Assembly: GCA_001584585.1 (NCBI GenBank)
Contig: LSYV01000006.1
Span: forward strand, 1,044,844 to 1,057,586
Reading direction: 5' to 3'
Length of the DNA stretch: 12,743 nt
Source: Gonium pectorale
Taxonomy: Eukaryota; Chlorophyta; Chlorophyceae; Chlamydomonadales; Volvocaceae
This document shows, piece after piece, positions 1-6,890 of the stretch (positions are counted from its first letter, which is position 1; each line of letters starts with the position of its first letter). The position numbers and the translations under genes were made by a program. Below the pieces are notes generated by a model. It was not told where the DNA came from. It saw only the letters and a list, made by a program, of their open reading frames with translations, and did no database searches.

Positions 1-204
1 GAGGTTGTACGGGTCGGTCGGGGGAGTAGGGCGGAGTTGGAGATGGGGAAGCGCTTGGGGCGGGCGCAGCCGCACCTCACGGGTACGCTCGCCCCCGCCC
101 GCCTGCAGGAGGAGGGCCTGCGCGAGAGAGTGGCGGCGAGGGACGCCGCGGCGGAGGGGGCCGAGGCGGCGGCGGCGGTGGCAGATCCGGCGCCCAGCCA
201 GGCG
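1..204 (+). CDS. Partial exon of a left-edge gene, product unknown
   Basis: The frame starting at base 1 is open from the window edge to a consensus splice donor (GCG|GTAAGT, intron from 205), so this is read as an exon of a gene that begins to the left, ending in phase 0. It encodes 68 residues. The middle is charged and helix-prone (LQEEGLRERVAARD), followed by an Ala/Glu-rich stretch (EGAEAAAAVAD). An ATG at 43 could instead be an internal start, but no promoter is visible before it. No domain is recognised. Candidate acceptors downstream are TTTCCTGTGAG (ends 418) and GAGTGCAG (ends 454), both leading into the same frame, or CCGTAG (ends 536) leading into another. The strong donor and open frame support an exon; the gene's identity is unknown. 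Confidence 0.4.
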
Positions 205-454
205 GTAAGTTGCTTACGATATGTTGCGGTCTGCAAGTCTGTCCCACAGTGTGTGTCGCCCAGTGCCGCTGCGCCTCTGCCGGCCGGGCGCAGGGCGGGC
301 AATCTGTGGAGTGGCCTCGTTGTCCCCTCCAGGCTCTGCATGCAATCTGATCGCCACGGCTGGGCCCGCATTCCGTTCCCTGCTGTCCTTCTGGCCGCCG
401 GCCTCCCTTTCCTGTGAGTGCCTGGTTACCCCCGCGTGCCACGCCCGAGTGCAG

Positions 455-1009
455 CCCGTGCGCAAATTGTGCCGACGGTGTGTGGTCCGCCTCCTCCTCC
501 CCCGCACGCGCGGCGTTGTGTTGGACCGCGCCGTAGCGATCCGAGGGCGCCGGCGGAGGCGGCAGCAGTCCCCGCACCGGCGGCAGCAGTCGCGACGGAG
601 GCTGCGGCGGTGGTGGCGGCGACGGCGCGGCAGCGACGGAGGCTTCCGGGCACGCCGCCGGCGCCAGTACCACCGCTTCTGGTGGCGGCGCCGCCGACGA
701 CGACACCCTGCGACGGAAGCCGCGGTTGTGACGGGGTGTGGCTCCGCCACGCCGGCGGAGGCCGTAGACGAGACCGCCGTTATCATGAGTCCCTTCTCCT
801 CTGCCGCGGGCGTGTCCGTCGCCGGTCATAACTCTGTGGCTGGTGCGAGTTGCGGCGGTGCGGGTGCGGGTGCGGGTGTGGGTGCCGGCACGTCACGGGT
901 CACCGCTGCTGCCGCAGCGCCGCCGGTCGCGGAGGCAGCGAAGGGTCTGGGCGCACAGCCCGACGGTGAGGACGCCTCGGTCGATGCGTCGACGGCGCTC
1001 TTCATGTAG
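455..1009 (+). CDS. Possible low-complexity 3' exon of the left-edge gene
   Basis: If the intron starting at 205 ends at 454 (250 nt), the reading frame continues to a TAG at 1007-1009. The first half of that frame is implausibly Arg-rich (CGG repeats, about 546-715). The second half looks like ordinary algal coding sequence (TPAEAVDETAVIMSP, then Gly/Ala repeats, ending ASVDASTALFM). Between 537 and 731 another frame is more protein-like (Gly/Ala/Ser/Asp-rich, through GGGAADDDTLRRKPRL, stop at 729-731), which suggests a missed intron, a frame-disrupting indel or a sequencing error near 700-730. The first frame stays coding-like beyond the TAG to a TGA at 1211-1213. The product is unknown and the exon structure unresolved. 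Confidence 0.22.
   Translation, partial: PVRKLCRRCVVRLLLPRTRGVVLDRAVAIRGRRRRRQQSPHRRQQSRRRLRRWWRRRRGSDGGFRARRRRQYHRFWWRRRRRRHPATEAAVVTGCGSATPAEAVDETAVIMSPFSSAAGVSVAGHNSVAGASCGGAGAGAGVGAGTSRVTAAAAAPPVAEAAKGLGAQPDGEDASVDASTALFM
852..885 (+). repeat. GCGGGT hexamer minisatellite
   Basis: About five imperfect copies of GCGGGT lie in tandem. In the coding-like frame they read as alternating Gly and Ala/Val, so slippage here would change protein length in multiples of two residues without shifting frame. Confidence 0.75.
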
Positions 1010-1213
1010 TTTTACGCCAGCGTCGACGACGGCACCGCCGGCCGAGACCTTGTCATTGGCGCACCAGCCGCTGACGGCGCCGGAGGCGGCGGCAGCGGAG
1101 TCGTGAACAGGTGTGGGGACGTAACCCTGGCCGGGGGCGCCGGCGGAGCCGCCAAGGCGCCGAGGGCGGGCGATTGGCGGGCGTCGTCTTCCGCGGGGCG
1201 GCCGCGCTCCTGA

Positions 1214-2460
1214 GGGAGTAGCCCTGAGGGAGGTGCGCCCTGGTGAGCGGCATGCGGCGCGAAGCGGTGGCGGCCGAGCTGGCGAATGTGGGGCGGGGAG
1301 GGGCAGAGACCCTGCACCGCACGGCTATCCGAACCGTCGGCGCCGGTCGGAACCGGAGCCCTGCCCCGCTGTGGCGGCTGCCCGAAGTTCGCTTGCGTGC
1401 TGCATAAACCCCGCGCTGCCTGCCGCGAGGCCCCCTGTGTGCATGTTTGGGGTGGCCTGAGTGACTGCGCGAGAGTGGGGGCACCGCCCGGGCGGGTTGC
1501 CCACCCCGGCTGCCCCATCCTCCGCCTCTGGCCACCTCGAGGGAGCGGGCGCCCCCCGTTGATGCCTGCACGCGTCATTCCCCGCGTCTGCCGTATCGGT
1601 TGGTGTGAAAGCTCCTGGCCTTGTGAACATGTGATCGCGCCATAGTTTCTCGAGATGCCTCGCGAGCCGGCGCTCCGCGTGGCGGGCTCGGGCCGTGGGT
1701 GGGCTGGCGCCAGAGCGTATCGGGCCGGCATGGGGGCATGGGGGCTCGCCGGGCTAAGGGGTGCTTACGGTTCTAACCGGCGCCTTGCAAGCGGCACAGC
1801 GCGAGCGGCGGAAACTGGAGCACATATCATTTGTACGGGCTTGGGTGGATGGGGTTCGTGCCTGGGTCGAATAGTTAAGACTTTGAAGCGCGGCGCTCGC
1901 CGGGCGCTGACCGGTGCCGATGAGCGCGGGAAGGCGTCAGTGGGGCAGTTCGGGATCCTTTTGGAGCTGGACGCATACTGAGTATTTTTGGGGGGGGGGG
2001 TCGGGGATGTTTTGGTACTGAGCTGGGACCCTGTTGTGAGGGCTCTGGGGAAGGCGGGGGGGGAGCGTGCTGCCGTTGCGGGGCCGCCGACCTGTGCGCG
2101 GGGCGCGAGGCCCCACACACGGCCGACCGCCGCCACCGTACCATGCCGCATTCCGCGTGTGGGATAACTGAAAGTGCATGAATGGGTAATGGCCAAGTAG
2201 CGTAGATGAATGCTCGACTCGTCATCTGTGCTGTACCGTAGTTACGGGCGGTTGGCGCCGAAGGCGTTGTCTGTCTGTCTCAGTCCCCGGGCCGGCCCCT
2301 GGGCCCCCTGGTGGCGGAGCCGTGGGTCCGGGGCCGCAGGGAACGCCGACAACGGCGGGGTTTAGGGCCCGGTGGGCACCCCGCACCCGCCGCCCCCTGC
2401 GCCGCCGCTCGGGTGTGTGTTCGAGGTGATCGTAAAGATACATGCGTGACAGTGTCTCTA
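1214..2460. other. Gene-poor G/T-rich interval
   Basis: No gene is recognised. The plus strand is G/T-rich, all frames hold only short or shadow ORFs, and no convincing donor-acceptor pairs frame a coding block. A T5G11 run lies at 1985-2000, G-rich tracts at about 2026-2066, and a short (CTGT)n run at about 2270-2279. It could be 3' UTR or intron of the left-edge gene, or intergenic. No TGTAA signal occurs on the plus strand from 1 to 4924. Confidence 0.5.
1990..2000 (+). repeat. Poly-G run (G11)
   Basis: Eleven consecutive G follow five T. A second and longer run occurs at 3074-3089. Such runs are slippage-prone and error-prone in sequencing. Confidence 0.8.
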
Positions 2461-2464
2461 GGCA

Positions 2465-2711
2465 GTGTGTGCGTATGTGTGTGTCGAAATGAAACGACGC
2501 ATACGACGATGTGTGTGTGTGTTGAAAAGGAAAACGCATACGACGAGCGTAAGCGCGAAAACGACGGCGTCGTTGTAGGACCCAGCTGTGATGTGTGTGT
2601 GTGTGTGTTGAAAAGGAACAACGCATACGACGAGCGTAAGCGCGAAAGTGATGATGTCGTTGTAGGACCCAGTTCCCAGTGTGTGTGTGTCTGTGTGTAT
2701 GTGTGTGTGTC
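2465..2711 (+). repeat. TG microsatellite with an 86-87 bp tandem unit
   Basis: Three TG tracts (about 2465-2484, 2511-2522, 2592-2609), each followed by a related A-rich block containing GCATACGACG (2499-2508, 2536-2545, 2623-2632), make up a small compound repeat that ends in a further TG-rich tract. The last two units are full length and closely similar: TTGAAAAGGA, GCATACGACGAGCGTAAGCG, GTCGTTGTAGGACCCAG. The first is truncated. On the minus strand the tract reads as Thr-His repeats, an artefact of the repeat rather than a gene. Confidence 0.85.
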
Positions 2712-3400
2712 TATGAAGCCGACGGGTTGAAGGAGGCTGCGCCGGTGGTGAAGTGCCTTGGAAAAGGCTCCGGGCGTTTCGGGCTTGGAGCAGCGCCTGA
2801 AGCTGCCCGGCGGGGCACGGGCGCACGGGTGCGTCGGGCCGACTGATGTGTGGGGGCTGAGGTGCGGGGGCGCCCTAACGGCCGGGCGCCCCACACACCC
2901 AAGCCCACCCACGACCGGGTGACGGGTTTGCATGAGGTGGGCTCTCTTTGCTCTCGTGCGTGCGTACGGTCTCTCTGGATCTGGATTCTTTTTCTGCCCC
3001 GTGATCCTTTCGTTCGAGGCGGCTGGTGCGGAGGGCGCAGCACCTGCAGTTGACTTGAGCGGTCCGCATGTGAGGGGGGGGGGGGGGGGACGCGACGCAT
3101 AGCGGCTGTGGGCGAGGGAGCAGGGGACTTGGCATTTGACCAGAGCCGAAGTCTGGGGCTACTGAGTATGTGCTGGTGGTGAGTAATACTGGTGCCGTAC
3201 TCGGCGGCGTGGGCTGCCGTACTCGCTGTGTTGGGACCGCACTATCCTCGGATGGGGTCCTTCTGGGTGCTTTCCGGGGTCTGAGGGACTGGGGGCGCTG
3301 CTGCGCTGTGGTGATGGGTGGGTGTGGTTCCTATAGGGATGGTGGCTGCCTTGGTATGGTTCCTACAGGTGTTTCTCACTGGCTTCCATGACGGCACTTG
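2712..3400. other. Interval with no recognisable gene
   Basis: Apart from the G16 run, this holds short direct repeats: TGCCGTACTCG at 3193-3203 and 3215-3225, and GGTTCCTAnAGG near 3326 and 3358. A pyrimidine-rich patch (about 2986-3017) resembles a splice acceptor region, but no coding block follows it convincingly. Confidence 0.45.
3074..3089 (+). repeat. Poly-G run (G16)
   Basis: Sixteen uninterrupted G. It is the longest homopolymer in the window and could form G-quadruplex-like structure. Its exact length is uncertain in any assembly. Confidence 0.8.
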
Positions 3401-4810
3401 ATGCTATGCTATCTGTTTCATGGCTGCAGCACTTCTGCATCTCCGATGGCTGTTGTTGGTGTCCAAGGTGCACTCGGCCTCCTTGCGTTCACGCGAGGTG
3501 GTGGTACGGCGGCATTGCTAGGGGCTGAAGCTCGGTTCCATCGGCATGGGAGTTTGGGCGCAGCCAACCTGTCCAGGCACCTCTCGGTGTCGCCCTCTGC
3601 CCGTGACTGCACCATTATGACCATGGGGTGTGCCCTACCGGGTGACCTGGGGGCGGCGATTCGCGCACCCCCCCCCCTAGAGCCCTCGTGTGCGTTAGCG
3701 TTGCGTTGCGTGTGTGCACTTGCTACCCTTGAAGCTAAGAAGCAACGATGTCCTCAAAGTAACTTGCCGCATTTCGTGGGTGCTCGTCGCTCTGCGCCAA
3801 CGATACACAAATGTCCAAATGTGTTTTGTGTTTCATCCCGGGCATCACGGCCGTGTGCCCCCCCCCGTGTACATCGGAGGGAGGTAGATTCACCCACTGG
3901 GCGGTACATCAGGGCGCTGGCGGTGCCTGCGTCCTTGCGAACCCGCCCTGGTTGGGTTGGCGTGCCCGCGCCGCTGCTTTGCAGCTTTCTGTACACGCGA
4001 ACGTGTGGAACGGCAGATCCTTTGTTGCTTGCTGCTTGTAGCTGCTGCGCCGCCTGGTCCCGCTCATACCGTGCCTGTTGTGCACGGCGGTTGCGGTTTG
4101 ATGCGTTCGTGTGTGTCCCTGGACCGTTGGTGACCGTTGGGATCCCACCAGTGCCGACTCGGCGCCGGTCTTTTCCCGGTGCATCTGACGATCTCTTGTC
4201 GACAGAGGACGCACTGGCGCTTGGCTGGGCCATTGGATCCGGGGACTACTCGCGGCCGCAGGTGTGTGTGGGACTGGGGGCGGGGAGGCCCACGCGGGCT
4301 GCGCCGAGCGCGCTATCTTGCATATGTGGGTGGGGCATGCTTTCATACGTGGGGCGTGGGAAACGCGGCGCCTGGCCGTTTCCGCTGGGCCTCGCGGTCT
4401 TGCGGGTGCATTCAGTGCTGCCAGACTGCGGCATGGGGCAACGGGTTAGCAGTCGGAGGAGCGCGTGGCGCCAGCACGTGGGTCCCCGCAAGCTGCATGT
4501 GGGCGCCGTGTGTAGAGCTGGAGGCTGGGTGGCTAAGCTGGGTGGCGAGCGGGAGCGCGGGGGCTGTGCGCGTTCCGTTGGTCTGTCATCGACACTGTGT
4601 GGTACGGCAGGTGGCGGGAGAGCATTCGTGTGTTGCGTTGAAGTTGTGCATGTCGGAAAGCGGTTGGAAGTGCAGTGCCAGGGGCCTGTGCGCGGGGAGG
4701 GCCACAGCTGTCCTTGCTTGTCAGCTCGCGTCCGGCGTGGATCGCCTCTGTTGTCGCCTCCGTCCAAAGCCCCCAATTTGCGTTGGAAACGCGGTTTTTT
4801 TCGTCGCTAA
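3401..4810 (+). CDS. Long unrecognised ORF, doubtful gene
   Basis: An ATG at 3401, twelve bases after an in-frame TGA (3389-3391), opens a 469-residue frame ending in TAA at 4808-4810. That is longer than chance predicts at this base composition, but overlapping frames on both strands are also long, so stop depletion rather than selection may be the cause. The translation is unusually rich in Cys, Arg and Gly and has no domain, signal peptide or membrane pattern I recognise. Its last 26 residues lie in the first unit of the tandem duplication. A TGTAA lies at 4925, 115 bases past the stop. An alternative is that only part is coding, for example an exon at 4206-4261 between an acceptor (TTGTCGACAG) and a donor (CAG|GTGTGT). 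Confidence 0.2.
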   Translation: MLCYLFHGCSTSASPMAVVGVQGALGLLAFTRGGGTAALLGAEARFHRHGSLGAANLSRHLSVSPSARDCTIMTMGCALPGDLGAAIRAPPPLEPSCALALRCVCALATLEAKKQRCPQSNLPHFVGARRSAPTIHKCPNVFCVSSRASRPCAPPRVHRREVDSPTGRYIRALAVPASLRTRPGWVGVPAPLLCSFLYTRTCGTADPLLLAACSCCAAWSRSYRACCARRLRFDAFVCVPGPLVTVGIPPVPTRRRSFPGASDDLLSTEDALALGWAIGSGDYSRPQVCVGLGAGRPTRAAPSALSCICGWGMLSYVGRGKRGAWPFPLGLAVLRVHSVLPDCGMGQRVSSRRSAWRQHVGPRKLHVGAVCRAGGWVAKLGGERERGGCARSVGLSSTLCGTAGGGRAFVCCVEVVHVGKRLEVQCQGPVRGEGHSCPCLSARVRRGSPLLSPPSKAPNLRWKRGFFRR

Positions 4811-5220
4811 AACTTAAGCGCACTCTCGGCGTTGGGCTCTGAGCGCCCCGGTAATGTCGTGACGCGCATGTGTGACCCGCCAGACCCGATCCCGTCTTCG
4901 GATCGGCGGGCTCGCTGTGAGAGCTGTAAATTCGTCGTCATGGGTTCCCTCCGCGTCCTGGCTCCTGGGCCGTTTCGATGGGAGGGCCCGTCTGCTCGTC
5001 CCCTTCGCCCGCCATGCCTTGAACCCAGGCGCCCTCGTTTGAAAACCGTCGCGCCTTCGGGTGTGTATGTCCGTGGAGGTGGCTTCCCTTTGCGAAGCAC
5101 GGCTGTGCTTCGCAGTGCATGAGTGCCGAGCCAGGATCATTCTTGGTAGGCGGGGTTCCGGGGAGAGGTTGGTTCTGCAGGCGGTTGTGGCCAGGGGCCC
5201 TGGTTGTGGCTGTACAGTAC
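4734..5220 (+). repeat. Tandem duplication, unit A (487 bp)
   Basis: This is the first of two diverged head-to-tail copies. Shared landmarks with unit B, in order: GGCGTGGATCGCCTCTGTTG, a GACCCGCC...GGCGGG inverted repeat, AGAGCTGTAA, GGAGGGCCC, CTTCGCCCGCCATGC, GTGTGTATGTCCGT, and an end in GGTTGTGGCTGTACAGTACGG. Divergence by substitutions and small indels indicates an old duplication. The copy overlaps the last part of the long ORF upstream. It shows no similarity I recognise to an LTR (no TG...CA ends) or to rDNA. Confidence 0.85.
5091..5114 (+). repeat. Perfect 10-bp hairpin in unit A
   Basis: TGCGAAGCAC and GTGCTTCGCA are exact reverse complements separated by GGCT. The matching stretch of unit B (about 5690-5726) does not keep the arms, so the hairpin arose in A or decayed in B. 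Confidence 0.75.
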
Positions 5221-5818
5221 GGCGTGGATCGCCTCTGTTGTCGCCTCCGTTTATAGCCCCCAACTTGCGTGGGAAACGCAACTCTTTACGGTGCTAAGAC
5301 CTAAGCGCACTCTTTGTGTTGGGTTCTGAGTGCCCCGTCTCTGTTGTGACTCGGCGTGACTCGGCTGCGTGACCCGCCGAACCGTTGTCATCGGATCGGC
5401 GGGTTTGCTGTAAGAGCTGTAACTTAGTCGTCGTGGGCTCCCTCGGCGTCCTGGGCCGTTTGGACTGGAGGGCCCACCCTGATGTCTGCTTAAGATTGCA
5501 TGGTGGTATGGGTCCAAACGGACCGTGTGACCATAGACGTCCCACCACATGGTGGGGCACACCCTGTAACTGTAACTGCCCGTCTACTCGTCTCCTTCGC
5601 CCGCCATGCTCTGTACACAGGCGCCCCTTCCAAAACCGTCTCGCCTTCGGGGTTGCTCGTGTGTATGTCCGTAGAGATGGCTCCCAGCCCTGTTACTTCT
5701 TACTCATTTTGCAGGGCTTTGCGGTGCATGGGTGCCGAACCAGGGGCAACCTCGGTAGGCGAGGTGGGGCAGAGGTTGTTTCTGCAGGACGGGCCCACTG
5801 GTTGTGGCTGTACAGTAC
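5221..5818 (+). repeat. Tandem duplication, unit B (598 bp)
   Basis: This is the second copy, colinear with unit A from the GGCGTGGATCGCC start to the GGTTGTGGCTGTACAGTACGG end. It is about 110 bp longer, almost entirely because of an insertion at 5476-5577. It contains four TGTAA pentamers (5409, 5418, 5565, 5571), two of them within the insertion. It ends just before the A/C-richer SPT4 promoter region. Confidence 0.85.
5476..5577. mobile_element. 102-bp hairpin-rich insertion in unit B, possible MITE
   Basis: Unit A runs GGAGGGCCC directly into GTCTGCTCG, whereas unit B has extra sequence there. The insertion is flanked by GCCC on both sides (5472-5475 and 5578-5581), a possible 4-bp target duplication, though one short enough to arise by chance. 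It contains CCCACCA-CA-TGGTGGG and GGTCC-AAAC-GGACC, both perfect stems, and ends with two TGTAAC repeats. No clear terminal inverted repeat is visible. A deletion from unit A is an alternative. Confidence 0.4.
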
Positions 5819-5971
5819 GGCAGGGTGCTGTGTGTGCAAGTCGACGAAACCCAAGAAGGTGAACCTGCTGCCAAATCCTAGACGAGAAAGCCCCTTGTAC
5901 CACGACAAGCTTTCCCACAGTCCACGGTGGCCGCAACGCAATCGAACGAAGCAACTGGCGATTTGCCAACT

Positions 5972-5978
5972 TATAAAA
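5972..5978 (+). promoter_or_regulatory. TATA box of SPT4
   Basis: TATAAAA lies 31 bases before the SPT4 ATG. With the usual 25-30 base spacing to the start of transcription, the mRNA would begin at or within a few bases of the start codon, giving an extremely short 5' UTR. The surrounding 5830-6002 segment is more A/C-rich than the repeats before it and reads as the promoter region. Confidence 0.5.
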
Positions 5979-6002
5979 ACCTGACGTTGCTGGACCTACA
6001 AC

Positions 6003-6890
6003 ATGCAGCGTTGTGCGGATGTGCCGGCGCACAACGAAGGGAATAGAGACCCATCGGATTTCGCCCTTACGAACAAGACGCTAGTTTGCTGCTTCGTGTG
6101 CCGCTTGGTCAAGTCGCGCAACCAGGTCTGCAGCTTCGCCGGCAAGCTACCAAAACGGCGCGTTTATGCGAACGGTCGCATTTCCCTCGTTATCGCCCCA
6201 ACAGTTTAGCGAGATGGGATGCGACAACTGCAAGAACCTCTTTGGCCCTAGCATTTCGTTCGAGGACTACACGACGCCGAACTTCTCAGGGTGAGGCCGC
6301 TCCCCCAACCCACCCCCACCTGCACCCGCCCCCCTGCGCACGGTGACAGACCTGACCTTCGCCTCCCTGTTCCAGGATGATCTCGATCATGGACCCGAAG
6401 ACCAGCTGGGCGTGCAAGTGGCTCCACCTAGGTGAGCTGCCGGGCGCATAGTCAACCCGCTTCCGCGTGTCCCCCGAACATGGCCGTCTCCCCAAAGCCT
6501 TCCACAACCGATTCTCACCGAGCTCACACCTATATCACTCGACCCCACTCCCCCCCATTCGTTTGTTCTATCCTGCCTCGATTCAGGAAAGTACGTCCCC
6601 GGCTGCTACGCCATGGCGGTGAACGACGATGTACCGGAGGACCTCCAGGTGCGGAACTGCCACTGGCGAAGCCCCATTCCTGGGGCGGGTGGTCCCAGCG
6701 CCCTTGCAAGGCCTTGGTGGCGTCGTAGACTTGCCTCACGCTCGGGCAAGCAGCAGGCCCACGCAGTGAAATGGGGTCGTAGCAACGGTGCCGCACGAAA
6801 CTCCAGCCAAGAAACCTCCCGCCCACCGGATGCCGTCGCCCGTTGCAGGATATTCTGGAGAACAAGGGCATCAAAGTGCGGCACGGGTGA
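6003..6890 (+). CDS. SPT4: Transcription elongation factor SPT4 (DSIF small subunit)
   Basis: SPT4 is the small nuclear zinc-finger protein that binds the NGN domain of SPT5; together they form DSIF, which travels with RNA polymerase II and controls pausing and processivity. Five exons fit GT-AG rules: 6003-6125, 6205-6290, 6376-6431, 6587-6648 and 6849-6890 (TGA 6888-6890), giving 122 residues against about 117 in human. Visible features are zinc ligands C30/C33 (CFVC) and C47/C50 (CDNC), 13 residues apart as in human, the linker RLVKSRNQF, then TTPNFSGMISIMDPKTSW (64-81) and KYVPGCYAMAV (90-100), both close to plant SPT4. The start is the first ATG after an in-frame TGA at 5982-5984. Retaining intron 1 would hit a stop at 6207-6209. 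Two oddities: intron 1 has a weak donor (CAG|GTCTGC), and the Cys that precedes TTPNF in plant and human proteins is Tyr63. Confidence 0.93.

Noticed and set aside
77..829. 250-codon Pro-rich minus-strand frame
   Set aside because: It is the antisense of GGC-rich coding-like sequence and crosses the strong plus-strand GTAAGT donor. The Pro runs follow from the repeat, and no minus-strand splice or start context supports it.
1012..1731. 239-codon minus-strand frame
   Set aside because: Random-looking composition, no domain, and it overlaps a plus-strand frame that looks more coding-like.
1845..1885. Possible tRNA T-arm (GGGTCGAATAG)
   Set aside because: No acceptor stem, D-arm or anticodon arm can be drawn around it.
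2510..2680. CRISPR-like repeat-spacer pattern
   Set aside because: Only two full units, with microsatellite spacers and a eukaryotic context; this is a plain tandem repeat.
2280..2933. Minus-strand frame with Thr-His repeats
   Set aside because: It is a translation of the TG microsatellite and its tandem unit, not a gene.
4137..4817. Second long plus-strand frame (226 codons)
   Set aside because: It overlaps the longer frame at 3401-4810, has no recognised domain, and reflects general scarcity of stop codons here.
4734..5818. Long terminal repeats or a solo LTR pair
   Set aside because: The units abut with no internal retroelement sequence, lack TG...CA ends, and show no target duplication.
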